Shown: positions 45,457 through 55,044, counted from the first letter of the stretch. The stretch is 64,000 nucleotides of DNA from Pseudomonadota bacterium (GCA_005804885.1 SYOX01000369.1:16267-80266), one strand, 5' to 3'. The notes: generated by a model not told the origin, from the letters alone. Program-made: numbers and translations.

Positions 45457-46884
45457 TCAGTCGGCGTCGAAGAAGGTGGCGCCGGACATGTAGAACTGAT
45501 CGTAGCGCTTGAAGGTGATCGCCCCGAAGGTGTTGACGGCGATGCCGACGATCACCAGCGCCTTGAAGAGCGTCGAGAGGGGGCGGCGGCCGACGGCCAG
45601 CAGCAGCACGAGGTAGGGGGTGAAATCGAGGCTGAAGCGGTAGCCGAACTGCTCGTAGCCCGTGTTCTGGTACAGGAGCGCCGGCACGCCCACGGCCGCG
45701 ACCGTCACCCACAAGAGGCGCCACCAGAAGCGATCCGCGTCGCTCTGGCGAGCCTCGGGCGTGAAGAGGTAGACCCAGGCCGGCGTGGTCAACAGCAGGC
45801 TCATGCCGTGGCGGCTGACCACGACGAAGGGCGCGTCGGGCTGGATGCGCGGCAGCAAGGTCAAGGCCGCCGAGAGGTTCTTGCTCAGGAAGTGGATGTT
45901 GAAGAGGCCGTACTTGCGGATGCGCAGGATCTGGCCCCCTGCCAGGTAGCTGTGACCAAACTCAAGAAAGTCATTAAACCGCACATGGTTGTAGAACAGC
46001 AGCGCCACCCCGATGGCCAGACAGGGCGCGCAGAACCACGCCATCGACCGGGCCGCCTCGCCCCAGCCCTCACGGCGCCATCGGCCGTCGGGGAAGAGGA
46101 CGAAGGCGAAGAAGAAGAGCGCGCTGAAGAGCAGCGGCGTCCGGGTGGAGAAGGCGACGGCGAGGCAGATGCCAGCGAGCAGGGGGTGGCGGGCGTCGAT
46201 GGCGGCCATCACGTAGAGCAGCGTGAAGGTGACCCCGACGATCAGCGCCGTGAACCACACCTGGCCCAGCACCGAGCACCACAGGTGCGCCGTCCCCGCC
46301 CCGAAGAGCGCCGTCAGCCACAGGTTGTCCGACAAGCTCCGCCCCGTCCGGCCGCCCTCGGACATCCGGCGCAGCAGCATGAACATCAGCGCCACGTTGA
46401 GGGCGGCGAAGAAGAGGGTGAAGCTGACGTCGTCGACCCCGTAGCCCCAGATCGCCGCCAGCGGCATGATCAGCACCGCAGGCGCGGGGGGAAAGGAGAC
46501 GAAGGTGTCCCGGCCCTTCTGCCCCGGGTCGATCTCGCGGGCGTCGATGACCATCACCGCGCCGTCGAGGGTCTGGAAGCGCCGCGTGGCGCGGTCGAGC
46601 CAGATGCCCTCGATGCGCTGGCCGCTTCGCAGCACCATCCAATCGGTCGAGGCCCAGTCGTTGCCGTGCGGCGCGGGCCGCTGGAGCCTGACCGAGCCTT
46701 CGAGGAAGGCGTTGGCCAGGTAGGTGAAGTGGGGATCGGTGGAGGGCTTGCCGACCCGATCCCAGGCCAGCGCGCTCATCACGACGAGGCTTATGGCGAA
46801 GATCAGCGCCGGCAGCGCGGCCCGCTTCAAGAAAGGGCCGCCGGCCGAGGGCTCCAGGGTGCCTGTCCGGGGCGGCGCGCTCAT
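45457..46884 (-). CDS. Polytopic membrane protein, possible GT-C glycosyltransferase
   Basis: A 475-residue inner-membrane protein with about 9-10 helices. The first periplasmic loop carries KPSTDPHFTYLANAFLEGSV, with an acidic residue after the first helix as in GT-C enzymes. A soluble loop follows with WMVLRSGQRIEGIWLDRA and DPGQKGRDTFVSFPPAP. The end holds YNHVRFNDFLEFGHSYLAGG, seen in predicted membrane mannosyl/arabinosyltransferase-like proteins. The function is a guess from topology. The ATG at 46884 overlaps the stop of folB (ATGA), so the two are coupled. About 180 bases separate it from comEC. Confidence 0.72.
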   Translation of the reverse strand: MSAPPRTGTLEPSAGGPFLKRAALPALIFAISLVVMSALAWDRVGKPSTDPHFTYLANAFLEGSVRLQRPAPHGNDWASTDWMVLRSGQRIEGIWLDRATRRFQTLDGAVMVIDAREIDPGQKGRDTFVSFPPAPAVLIMPLAAIWGYGVDDVSFTLFFAALNVALMFMLLRRMSEGGRTGRSLSDNLWLTALFGAGTAHLWCSVLGQVWFTALIVGVTFTLLYVMAAIDARHPLLAGICLAVAFSTRTPLLFSALFFFAFVLFPDGRWRREGWGEAARSMAWFCAPCLAIGVALLFYNHVRFNDFLEFGHSYLAGGQILRIRKYGLFNIHFLSKNLSAALTLLPRIQPDAPFVVVSRHGMSLLLTTPAWVYLFTPEARQSDADRFWWRLLWVTVAAVGVPALLYQNTGYEQFGYRFSLDFTPYLVLLLAVGRRPLSTLFKALVIVGIAVNTFGAITFKRYDQFYMSGATFFDAD

Positions 46885-47267
46885 CGCGGCCCGCGCTCCC
46901 GGCGGATCTGGACGCCGACCCACTCGGGCTCGCCGGGGACCCCTGCGGCGTACTTGCGCAGCGTCAGCTCCACGGCCACGACCAGCGCGGCGCGCTCGAA
47001 GATCAGCGACGCCATCGACTCGGCCAGGGACTCGATCAGGTGGTGGCTCGGGCCGTGGCCGACGGAGAGGATCGCGTCGGCCACGGTGCGGTAATCGACC
47101 GTGTCGCCCAGCGCGTCCGAGCTGCCCGCGCGCCGCGTGTCCAGCGCGACGGCCACGTCGACCCGGAAGCGGTTCCCTTCGATCCGCTCGACCTCGTAGA
47201 CCCCGTGTCGGCCCTTGAACTCAAGGCCGTGGACCAGGAGGCGATCTGTGCTCTTGTCGCGCGTCAT
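46881..47267 (-). CDS. folB: Dihydroneopterin aldolase
   Basis: FolB cleaves 7,8-dihydroneopterin to hydroxymethyl-dihydropterin and glycolaldehyde in folate synthesis. The 128-residue protein has the family signature LLVHGLEFKGRHGVYEVER (active-site Glu in GVYEVE), DTVDYRTVADAI, HLIESLAESMA and VELTLRKY. The ATG at 47267 has GGAG 9 bases upstream; the longer frame upstream is not supported. It overlaps the membrane protein gene by four bases. No other folate gene is visible in the window. Length and motifs are typical. Confidence 0.92.
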   Translation of the reverse strand: MTRDKSTDRLLVHGLEFKGRHGVYEVERIEGNRFRVDVAVALDTRRAGSSDALGDTVDYRTVADAILSVGHGPSHHLIESLAESMASLIFERAALVVAVELTLRKYAAGVPGEPEWVGVQIRRERGPR

Positions 47268-47415
47268 CTCCACCGGCTCCCTCTGCGACGGCGTCTGGGG
47301 AGCGCAACCTAGACGATGCGCGCCGCTCTTTGCAACGGCTTTGGGCGCGCCCTCGGGACGAAGGACGTCGGAGCCCACCTGGGGAGGGCGCGCTCCGCCT
47401 CGACCGGACGAGCTC

Positions 47416-48117
47416 CTACTCAAACTCGATACGGTGGCCGTGAAGCCGCATCGCCGCGTCGTACTCCTCGAAGAGCGTCCGCCCATCGGCGCCCCTGGGC
47501 AGATCGATCCCGAGCACCTGGGCGGTCAGCAGGCCCGCCAGCGCCGCGGCCCGATCGCGGGCGTTGTAGCGGCTGACCGAGCGCAGGTTGCTCAGGCTGT
47601 CGCGCACCTGATGGATCAGGCGATCCTCCAGCCTCCTTGGGATCCCGGCCATGCCGAAGATCTCGGGCAAGGCGTCGAGGTGCTCGCGCCAACGAGGGTC
47701 AAAGCCTGGATCGGCGGCCTCCTGGCTGTCCTGGAGGCGCTGGGACGCCGAGGCGCGGTAGGCGTCGACGACGTCGCGGATCTGCGCCACGTCGAAGGGC
47801 TTGGCGATGAAGGTGATCGACCGCTCCCGCGTCGCTCGCTCCAGCCGCTTGTCCGTCTCGCCGGTGACCAGCGCGACCTTCATGTGGGGGTTGTTGCGCC
47901 TCAGGAACTCCCCGAGCACCAGCCCCTCCATCCCCGGCAGGTTGTGGTCCAGGAAGGCCACCTGGAAGGTGTGCCAGGGCAGCTGCTCCAGGCCATCCTC
48001 GGCCGAGGGCACCGCGATGACCACGTGGCCGTCCAGATACAGGATCTGCGACAGCAGCCGCCGCATGTCCTCGTCGTCGTCGATCACGAGGATCGTGAGC
48101 TCTTCACCTTCAGCCAT
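47416..48117 (-). CDS. Response regulator with unknown C-terminal domain
   Basis: A 233-residue protein. The N-terminal receiver domain (residues 8-125) has the acidic pair in VIDDDEDM, the phospho-acceptor D57 in LDHNLPG, the Thr in ALVTGE and the Lys in IAKPFD. The C-terminal 105 residues have no known output domain and include HQVRDSLSNLRSVSRYNARD. The ATG at 48117 has GGAGG with a 5-base gap. No histidine kinase is next to it, so it is an orphan regulator. It lies between folB and a lipoprotein gene on the same strand. Confidence 0.88.
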   Translation of the reverse strand: MAEGEELTILVIDDDEDMRRLLSQILYLDGHVVIAVPSAEDGLEQLPWHTFQVAFLDHNLPGMEGLVLGEFLRRNNPHMKVALVTGETDKRLERATRERSITFIAKPFDVAQIRDVVDAYRASASQRLQDSQEAADPGFDPRWREHLDALPEIFGMAGIPRRLEDRLIHQVRDSLSNLRSVSRYNARDRAAALAGLLTAQVLGIDLPRGADGRTLFEEYDAAMRLHGHRIEFE

Positions 48118-48172
48118 GCACACCTCCGGTCTGTCCAGCCGCTCCCCGAGCGCCCAGGCCCGCGCTGGCCGC

Positions 48173-49012
48173 TCAGGGGGCCTTGTTGGGATCCGGAGGC
48201 GGCTCGCCCTGCGGAGCAACCCCCTCGAGCGGATCTACGGCGGGCCTATTGGGATCAGCCAGCAGATCATTCTCAAATGATTTCGGCCGCTTATCGCACA
48301 ATGGCACCTCAAAGCGGCCCACCGCCCAGCCCTTGTTCCCCTTGCCCTTGCACAAGAGCAGGCGACCGGCGACGGTCCCGGCCTGCTCGTCGATCTCCTC
48401 GATGATCAGATCGCCGCTGTCCTCGGTCGTGAAGGCGTTGACCGTCATCGGCATGTCCTTCTCGGTCGTGTAGACGTAGTTCCAATACCAGAAGGCCTTG
48501 CTCGCCTCGTCCTCGGCCAGATCGGGGAAGCGGTACTTCTTCTTCTCCAGGCTGCCCAGCCGGATCGCCATCCTGGGGCCGGTGGGCAGATCGCCGCTCT
48601 TCAAGAAAGGCGAGCAGTGGTCGAGCTCGTCGGTGTCCAGGCTCAAGATCACCTGATCCGCCCGGATCTCCAGCCTCCCGGACTTGATCATCATCGGGAG
48701 GTCGAGCGCCTGGGCCTGATCTCTGGCAAAGACGCCCCGCACCGGCACGGGCGGGATGAGCTCGGGATCCAGCGGCGAGTCGCACTCCTGCAAGGGGTCA
48801 AAGTCCGGCGGCGGCTGGATCACCCCATCGACCACCTCCTTGTCCATCGCCGCGGACCCGCCGCCCTCGATCCTCGAAGGGGCCTGGGCGGGGCCTGCGC
48901 CCGCTGCGGGCGATCCAGGCGCCTGTCCCGGCGCCTTGCCTGGGGCGGGGCCGCTGTCACACGCCCACAGCGACGACAGGCACGCGCTCAACACGACAAC
49001 TCTCACGACCAT
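48173..49012 (-). CDS. Lipoprotein of unknown function
   Basis: A 279-residue lipoprotein (signal VVVLSACLSSLWAC, Cys at about 18). A Pro/Ala/Gly-rich linker follows to residue 45. The mature domain (about 70-250) has six cysteines, including LQECDSPLDPEL and LDHCSPF, and beta-rich segments such as GRLEIRADQVILSLDTDELD. I do not recognise a family. The C-terminus is Pro-rich. The ATG at 49012 is preceded by GGAGGGGGGAG. It lies downstream of the HAD phosphatase gene (41 bases) and upstream of the response regulator; the three may be co-transcribed. Confidence 0.75.
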   Translation of the reverse strand: MVVRVVVLSACLSSLWACDSGPAPGKAPGQAPGSPAAGAGPAQAPSRIEGGGSAAMDKEVVDGVIQPPPDFDPLQECDSPLDPELIPPVPVRGVFARDQAQALDLPMMIKSGRLEIRADQVILSLDTDELDHCSPFLKSGDLPTGPRMAIRLGSLEKKKYRFPDLAEDEASKAFWYWNYVYTTEKDMPMTVNAFTTEDSGDLIIEEIDEQAGTVAGRLLLCKGKGNKGWAVGRFEVPLCDKRPKSFENDLLADPNRPAVDPLEGVAPQGEPPPDPNKAP

Positions 49013-49052
49013 CTCCCCCCCTCCAGCGGCGGCGCAGAGAACCTGTCGGGCG

Positions 49053-49790
49053 TCACTCGACCAACGACGAGGGGCCACGGCAATGTTCCACGGCCCACCC
49101 TCGCCGGGTGGCCTCCTCGCGGAGCGCCTCAGAGGGGTTGATCGCCAGCGTCAACCCCGTGGCCATCAACATCATCTCCAGATCGGTCATGGCATTGCCC
49201 GAGGCCAGAGTGGGCCGAACCCCCACGCGAGCCTCGATCAGGGCCGCCTTGCCCGGCCCGCAAGGGACCGGCTCGATGAGCCTGTCGGTCAGCACGCCGC
49301 CCTCGACCACGACGTCGACGCCGAGCGAGCGCGCGGCGGGGATGCCCAGCCGCACGCCCCCCGCCGCGACGATCCAGCGCGGCGAGGCCGACACGATCCA
49401 GACCTGCCAGCCCGCCCCGTGCAGCCTGTCGACGAGCGCCGCCTGAGCCTTGAAGATCCTCGCCTCGAAGTGCGCCGCGAAGTAGTCCGCGCACCACCGG
49501 TTCAAGGTCTCCTCCTCGATGCCCGCCATGATCGGCCCGATGGAGCCGTAGCCGACGGCCTTGTCTCGCTCGCACAGCGCCACGTAGTCGGCAAAGATGT
49601 CCCGGCTGTAGTCCACGCCGAGCAGCCGCCTGCCCTCGATGAGCCACTCGAAGAAGGACTCCCCGATGTCGTCGGCCCACAAGGTCCCGTCGGCGTCAAA
49701 GACCGCCACGGACCCAGGCGGCGACGCCGCGATGAGCGCGTCCAGGCGCGCGTTCGTCGAGGCGGAGAAGTCGTCGGCGTGTTCAGTCAT
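49053..49790 (-). CDS. HAD-family phosphatase (SerB-like, HAD-IB)
   Basis: A 245-residue cytoplasmic phosphatase of the HAD-IB type. The nucleophile motif is DADGT with D32 and D34. Motif II is IVSASPRW and motif III is ASGNAMTDLEMM. The cap insertion (about 45-130) suits phosphoserine- or phosphocholine-type substrates. The longer frame up to 49904 lacks support; the ATG at 49790 begins about 28 residues before motif I, though its ribosome-binding site is weak. It diverges from the lipoprotein at 50009. The substrate cannot be fixed from sequence. Confidence 0.85.
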   Translation of the reverse strand: MTEHADDFSASTNARLDALIAASPPGSVAVFDADGTLWADDIGESFFEWLIEGRRLLGVDYSRDIFADYVALCERDKAVGYGSIGPIMAGIEEETLNRWCADYFAAHFEARIFKAQAALVDRLHGAGWQVWIVSASPRWIVAAGGVRLGIPAARSLGVDVVVEGGVLTDRLIEPVPCGPGKAALIEARVGVRPTLASGNAMTDLEMMLMATGLTLAINPSEALREEATRRGWAVEHCRGPSSLVE

Positions 49791-50008
49791 GGCGATACGC
49801 TGGAGGTGGCTCGCATCCGTGGCTATACTCCCGCCGCACCGGCGAGGCGCCCGACGCGGGCAGGGTGTCCTCGGACTGTCCCACGAAACTCTGTTGAGCT
49901 TCAAGCGAATCTTTCCAGCCCTCGCGCGTCAACATCCCTGCGGAGCGCGCCGCCGCGCGCCTCTCACCTTGCTGACACGCGCCGACGACGAGAAGGACGA
50001 GAACCACC

Positions 50009-51295
50009 ATGATGAACAAGCCCATCAACAACACTCTGGCCGCCCTCGCGCTCGCTGGCGCCGCCCTCGGACTCGGCGGCTGCCTCGGCGGCGGCGGCGG
50101 CGGCGGCTTTGACTGCGAGGCCCAGACCGAGGCCTTCGACGAGACCTCCGCCGAGCAGGGGCTCCTCCAGGCCGAGGTGCCCGCAGAAGGCCCCTTCCCG
50201 ATGGCCATGGTGCTGTCCACCAGCGCGGTCAACAAGCTCCTGGCCACCGTCCTTGATCAAGACCTCCCCGCCGTGCGCGAGGAGGTCGACATCTTCAGCG
50301 TCACCTTCCAGCCCCAGCTCCCCACCATCGAGATCGCCAGCGTCGCCCAGTGCCCCGGGTGCGTCATCACCTCCCTGGCCTTTGACATCCAGGTCGACAC
50401 CGGCGTCCTGGGCGAGATCAGCGGCGGCGGCAACGCCCGGCTCGCCCTGCCCGTTGGCCTGGCTCCGATCAGCAACGTCAAGACAGGCCTGGTGGCCTCC
50501 ATGGACGAGGCCTCCTTCCTCGACCTGGAGTTGACCATCGGCGACCTGAGCACCCAAGACGTCCAGCTGGTCGAGGACGTGATCAAGAACATCGCCACCG
50601 ATTACGTCCGCGAGCGCTTCGGCGCCGTCGAGGTCGTCCGCTTCGACTCCTGGAAGCTCGGAGACGACGAGATGCTGCTGGCCGCCCGCGGCCCCATGAT
50701 CTTCCCCGAGCAAGGCACCATCGTCGTCGGCCTCCACAGCAACCTGCTGCTGCCGGCCAGCACCACCATCGAGGAGCAGGCCGCGCTGCCCGAGGGCTCC
50801 GAGCTCGGCCTGCAGATCCACCCCGAGCTGCTGCTGACCGCCATGCAGCGCATGCTCAACACCGGCGCCATCCCCCGCGAGTACGACGCCTCCGGCAACA
50901 CCGACCGCCGCGGCGATCACCAGGTCACCCTCGACGCCATGAGCAGCAGCGACAGCGACAAGCTCAACACCTCCTTCACCATCTGGCGCACCGGCGGCGG
51001 CCTGTGCGGCTTCGCCCAGGTCTCCAGCGACATGTCCCTGAGCCTCGACGCCGAGGGCGTCACCCTCGAAGCCGACAACTTCCAGATCACCGACGGCGAG
51101 GGCATCGGGATGCTGCTGTCGGACGCGGCCAACAGCTGGCTGGGCGGGGACTTCCTCCAGAGCCTGACCGAGAACATGGCGCTGGCCATCAACTACCGCG
51201 AGTTCGGCGTCGAAGAGGAAGGCGAGGTCCAGCCCAAGGCCAACGGGCTCAAGATCGACGGCCGAGGCCTGAGCGTCTTTCTGAACCTCGACTGA
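50009..51295 (+). CDS. Lipoprotein of unknown function
   Basis: A 428-residue lipoprotein (signal AALALAGAALGLGGC, then a Gly run). The mature part alternates amphipathic strands and helices such as STSAVNKLLATVLDQDLPAV and LHPELLLTAMQRML-like segments. It has a CPGC pair. The pattern of repeated AVNKLL/LLLTAM helices with long beta stretches recalls TULIP-fold lipid-binding proteins, which is only an inference. Two adjacent ATGs (50009 and 50012) could serve. A TATACT -10-like sequence lies at 49824-49829, without a good -35. It is followed by the HcrB-like gene about 80 bases later. Confidence 0.75.
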   Translation: MMNKPINNTLAALALAGAALGLGGCLGGGGGGGFDCEAQTEAFDETSAEQGLLQAEVPAEGPFPMAMVLSTSAVNKLLATVLDQDLPAVREEVDIFSVTFQPQLPTIEIASVAQCPGCVITSLAFDIQVDTGVLGEISGGGNARLALPVGLAPISNVKTGLVASMDEASFLDLELTIGDLSTQDVQLVEDVIKNIATDYVRERFGAVEVVRFDSWKLGDDEMLLAARGPMIFPEQGTIVVGLHSNLLLPASTTIEEQAALPEGSELGLQIHPELLLTAMQRMLNTGAIPREYDASGNTDRRGDHQVTLDAMSSSDSDKLNTSFTIWRTGGGLCGFAQVSSDMSLSLDAEGVTLEADNFQITDGEGIGMLLSDAANSWLGGDFLQSLTENMALAINYREFGVEEEGEVQPKANGLKIDGRGLSVFLNLD

Positions 51296-51376
51296 CCCCC
51301 CCCATTGAATTCGACGCCGTTTTCGGGAAGAACAGACCGGCGCCCTGCGGCGCCCAACCCCCGACCCCGGCGAGCC

Positions 51377-52366
51377 ATGCTGACCCTGCCCTCCTTCGAA
51401 ATGATCACCCCCGAGTCTCTGGACGAAGCCATAGGGCTGCTGGCCGAGCACGCCGGCCGAGCGCGCGTCATCGCCGGCGGCACCGACCTGCTCGTCAACA
51501 TGAAGCACCGCGTCTCCGAGCCCGAGGTGCTCATCAACCTGCAGCGGGTCCCCGGCCTCAACGGCGTCTGCCTGGAGCTCGACGGCGGCCTCTCCGTCGG
51601 CGCCATGACCCCGCTGGCCCACATCCGCGACTCCGAGGCCGTCCGGGGGCACAGCCCCGCGCTGGCCCAGGCCGCCGGCCTCGTCGCCTCCCCCCAGATC
51701 CAGAACATGGGCACCCTGGGCGGCAACCTCTGCCTCGACACCCGCTGCGTCTACATCAACCAGACCTACTTCTGGCGACAGGCCCTCGGCTTCTGCCTCA
51801 AGAAGGACGGCGACCTGTGCCACGTCATCAAGGGCGGCCAGCGCTGCGTCGCCGCCCAGTCCTCCGACACCGTCCCGCCCCTGATGATCCTCATGGCCGA
51901 GGTCGAGATCGTCGGCCCCGACGGCCTCCGCCGCGCCCCCGTCGAGTCCCTCTACAAGAAGGACGGCGCGAGCCACCTCACCCTGGCGCCCGACGAGATC
52001 GTCACCCGCGTCTTCATCCCCCGCCCCGCCGCCGGCCTGCGCACCACCTACCAGAAGTACCGCGTCCGGCAGGCCATCGACTTCCCCGTCCTGAGCCTCG
52101 CCTTTGGCATCGTCGTCGACGATCAGGATCGCTGCACGCAGGTCCGCGCGGCCGCCACGTGCATGGGCAGCTTCCCCAGGCGGATCAACAAGATAGAGCA
52201 CCTTGGCGGCGACGTACCCCTGTCCGACGACGCCATCGACGCCATCGCCGATCAGTGCCAGCGCCAGATCAACCCCCTGGACAACATCACCATCGACGCC
52301 GCGTGGCGCAAAACCATGATCCCCACCCTCACCCGGCGCGCCCTCGTCCAGCTGCGAGGCTTTTGA
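51377..52366 (+). CDS. HcrB-like FAD/4Fe-4S subunit of a molybdenum hydroxylase
   Basis: A 329-residue member of the xanthine oxidase medium (FAD) subunit family. FAD-binding motifs are VIAGGTDLLVNMK near 31-43 and NMGTLGGNLC near 110-119. An insertion carries C124, C140, C148 and C157. This 16/8/9 spacing matches the extra 4Fe-4S ligands I recall for the beta subunit (HcrB) of 4-hydroxybenzoyl-CoA reductase. That enzyme reductively dehydroxylates aromatic CoA esters. The large molybdopterin and small 2Fe-2S subunits are not in the window. The ATG at 51377 starts the domain; the upstream frame to 51305 is extra. It lies tail-to-tail with PBP1A. Confidence 0.85.
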   Translation: MLTLPSFEMITPESLDEAIGLLAEHAGRARVIAGGTDLLVNMKHRVSEPEVLINLQRVPGLNGVCLELDGGLSVGAMTPLAHIRDSEAVRGHSPALAQAAGLVASPQIQNMGTLGGNLCLDTRCVYINQTYFWRQALGFCLKKDGDLCHVIKGGQRCVAAQSSDTVPPLMILMAEVEIVGPDGLRRAPVESLYKKDGASHLTLAPDEIVTRVFIPRPAAGLRTTYQKYRVRQAIDFPVLSLAFGIVVDDQDRCTQVRAAATCMGSFPRRINKIEHLGGDVPLSDDAIDAIADQCQRQINPLDNITIDAAWRKTMIPTLTRRALVQLRGF

Positions 52367-52445
52367 GGGCCTCGAAGGGCTTCGACGCTCCGTCAGGGGG
52401 TTCGTCCCCTGGAGATCGCGCAGAGGGCCTCGCGGCTGGAGAGGG

Positions 52446-54914
52446 TCAGTCTTCGGCTTCGGCGTCGGCGGCGTCGGCGGCGTCGTTGCCCTGGCCGAGG
52501 AGGAAGTCGTTGACGGTGTTCTCGTCGGCCTCGGGGGCGAAGTCGGTGGGGGCGGTGCCGGCGAGGAAGGACTCCTTGCGGCGGGGCTTGTGGTCGTCGG
52601 AGGCCAGGAGGCCGTTGCGGGGGTCGATGTTGGCGTCGACGATGCCGATGGCGGGTTTTTCGAAGTCGAGGGCGGGGAGCTTCCTGTGGGCGAAGAGCAT
52701 GTAGTCGAGCCAGACGGGGGCTGCGGTGCCGCCGCCGCTGGCGCCCTTGCCCAGGGAGGTGTTGTCGTCGTTGCCGACCCAGACGCCGGCGACCTTGTGG
52801 GGGGTGAAGCCCATGAACCAGACGTCGCGGTTCTTGTTGGTGGTGCCGGTCTTTCCGGCGGCGGGGCGCTTGAGCTGCTTGCCGATGCGCGAGGCGGTGC
52901 CTTCGGTCAGGACGGAGGTCATCATGTCGGTCAGGAGCCAGGAGACGTCGTGGGGGATGGTCTGCTCGCGCTCGGGCCTGGCCTGGTAGATAGGCTGGCC
53001 GTAGGCGTCGAGGATGGAGACGATGAAGATGGGGGGCGCTCTGCGGCCCTTGTCAGCCAGGGTGGCGAAGGCGGAGGTGGTCTCCAGGACGGTCAACTCA
53101 GAGGAGCCGAGGCCCATGGTGAGGTTGTCGACGATGGGGCTCTCGATGCCGAGGTCGCGGGCGAAGGCGGTGGCCTTGGGGACGGTGAGTTTTTGGAGGA
53201 TGCGGACGGCGACGACGTTGCGGGACAGGGCCAGGGCCTTGCGCATGGTCAGGGGGCCCTTGAAGCTGTTGTCGGCGTTCTTGGGGCTCCAGGACTGGCC
53301 GGTGTCCATGACGAAGGGGGTGGGGGCGTCGTCCCAGATGGTGGCGGGCGTGGAGATGCGCTCGCGCAGGGCGGCGCCGTAGACGATGGGCTTGAAGGAG
53401 GAGCCGGTCTGGCGGCGGGCCTGTGTGGCGCGGTTGAAGGAGGAGGCGTCGAAGTCGAAGCCGCCGACGAGGGCCTCGACGTGGCGGGTCTGGACGTCGA
53501 TGGCGACGATGGCGCCCTGTGCGCCGGGGGCGAAGCCGAAGGTGACGTTGGTGGCGTCGGGAGGGAGGTCCTTGTCGGACATGACGCGGAGGACGTCGCC
53601 GGGGGAGAAGAGCCTGGGCAGGGGCTTGCCTTCGGGGTTGACGCGGCTGGCGGGGTTCAGCGCGACGGTGCCGGTGGTGTCGCCGACGGCGACCTTGACG
53701 GCGGTGGCGGTGACCCCGGTGACGACGGCCTCGTAGGCGACCTGGGCCTTGAGGCCTCGCCGTGAGCGCGGGCGGCTGTCCTGGCGGTGTTTTTCGATGA
53801 GGGAGGGGTTCTTGAGGCGGCGCAGGGGTCGGTAGTGGCCCGTGCGGACGTCGAGGTTGACGAGGCCCTTGCGCAGGGCCTCCTCGGCGCGCTTCTGGTG
53901 GGGGACGGAGAGCGCGGTGTGGACGTGCAGGCCCATGGCGGCGACCTCCTGACCGGGGTAGAGGTCGGCCAGGAGGCGCTGGACGTGGGCGGTGTAGAAG
54001 GGGGCGGAGTCGAGGTGGGGGTCGCGCTCCGCCGATCGAGACAGGACCAGGGGGGCGTCCATGGCGGCGCGCGCCTGGGCCTCGGAGACGAAGCCCTTCT
54101 GCCACATCTGCTCCAGGACGTAGCGGCGGCGGTCGACGGCTCTCTGGGGGTGCTTGAAGGGGCTCAGGCGCTCGGGGGACTGGACGACGCCGGCGAGCAA
54201 GGCGGCCTCTTCGAGGTTGAGGTCCTCCGAGGGCTTGCCGAAGAAGAAGCGGGCGGCCTCCTCGACGCCGTAGTTGCCGTGGCCGAAGTAGATCTGGTTG
54301 AGGTAGATGGTGTGGATGTCGCGCTTGTCGAGGCCCTCGTCGAGGCGGCGGGCCAGGAGGATCTCCTGGACCTTGCGCTTCATGGTGCGCTCGGGGGTCA
54401 GGATGAGGTTCTTGACGACCTGCTGGGTGATGGTGCTGGCGCCGTGGAGCTTGTCGTAGCGCAGGGCGGTGTAGAGGGCGCGGACCATGCCGATGTAGTC
54501 GAGGCCGGCGTGTCGGTAGAAGTCGGCGTCCTCGGCGGCGAGGATGGCGTCGCGCATGAAGGGCGAGATGTGGTCGAAGTCCACGAGGGTGCGGCGGCCG
54601 TCGGGGGCGACGAGCTCTTCGATCAGGTCGCCCTGGCTGCTGTAGATGCGGGTGATCTGCTTGGGCTTGTAGTCGTCGGCCTTGAAGATGGGGGGGAGGT
54701 CCTGGCTGAAGTGGTGGAAGAGGCCGGCGGCGCCGACCGCGCCGCCCAGAAAGACGAGCAATGTCAAGGTGATGAGCAGCTTGATCGCGCGCCAGAGGCG
54801 AGAGGGTGGCGGGGTCTGAGGGGGAGCGGTGGCCTTCTTGCGCGGCTTTCGTGAGGGTGCGGCGGCGCCGTCCGTGGTGTCTTGTGTGTTGTTGTCCTGC
54901 TTGCGGCCTGCCAT
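52446..54914 (-). CDS. mrcA: Penicillin-binding protein 1A (bifunctional class A PBP)
   Basis: An 822-residue bifunctional peptidoglycan synthase. After a charged cytoplasmic tail and a membrane helix (about 42-65) comes the GT51 glycosyltransferase domain, with catalytic E128 in AAEDADFYRHAG and GASTITQQVVKNL. The transpeptidase domain has S505 in TGSSFKP (SxxK), SRN in ALSRNVVAV, and K688-T-G-T. A short acidic C-terminus ends in the repeat DAADAADAEAED. The start at 54914 has GGAG upstream. It diverges from the FHA activator. All active residues are present, so it should be functional. Confidence 0.95.
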   Translation of the reverse strand: MAGRKQDNNTQDTTDGAAAPSRKPRKKATAPPQTPPPSRLWRAIKLLITLTLLVFLGGAVGAAGLFHHFSQDLPPIFKADDYKPKQITRIYSSQGDLIEELVAPDGRRTLVDFDHISPFMRDAILAAEDADFYRHAGLDYIGMVRALYTALRYDKLHGASTITQQVVKNLILTPERTMKRKVQEILLARRLDEGLDKRDIHTIYLNQIYFGHGNYGVEEAARFFFGKPSEDLNLEEAALLAGVVQSPERLSPFKHPQRAVDRRRYVLEQMWQKGFVSEAQARAAMDAPLVLSRSAERDPHLDSAPFYTAHVQRLLADLYPGQEVAAMGLHVHTALSVPHQKRAEEALRKGLVNLDVRTGHYRPLRRLKNPSLIEKHRQDSRPRSRRGLKAQVAYEAVVTGVTATAVKVAVGDTTGTVALNPASRVNPEGKPLPRLFSPGDVLRVMSDKDLPPDATNVTFGFAPGAQGAIVAIDVQTRHVEALVGGFDFDASSFNRATQARRQTGSSFKPIVYGAALRERISTPATIWDDAPTPFVMDTGQSWSPKNADNSFKGPLTMRKALALSRNVVAVRILQKLTVPKATAFARDLGIESPIVDNLTMGLGSSELTVLETTSAFATLADKGRRAPPIFIVSILDAYGQPIYQARPEREQTIPHDVSWLLTDMMTSVLTEGTASRIGKQLKRPAAGKTGTTNKNRDVWFMGFTPHKVAGVWVGNDDNTSLGKGASGGGTAAPVWLDYMLFAHRKLPALDFEKPAIGIVDANIDPRNGLLASDDHKPRRKESFLAGTAPTDFAPEADENTVNDFLLGQGNDAADAADAEAED

Positions 54915-55014
54915 GGCGCCCTCTCCTTGAGGCGGCGCTGAACCTGGGGGCGCCGCGTGGGCGGCAGAGTAGGCCAGCGATCGCGCCTTGTCGAGCGGAA
55001 CAAGCGGCTCGTCC

Positions 55015-55044
55015 GTGACATGCCGGTCGGCGCTGTGCTACCCT
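55015..55044 (+). promoter_or_regulatory. Predicted promoter for the FHA-sigma54 activator
   Basis: GTGACA (55015-55020) and TACCCT (55039-55044) are separated by 18 bases. Transcription would begin near 55051, a short distance before the ATG at 55073 or 55091. The -10 is the same word as in the promoter at 8971. Confidence 0.45.
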
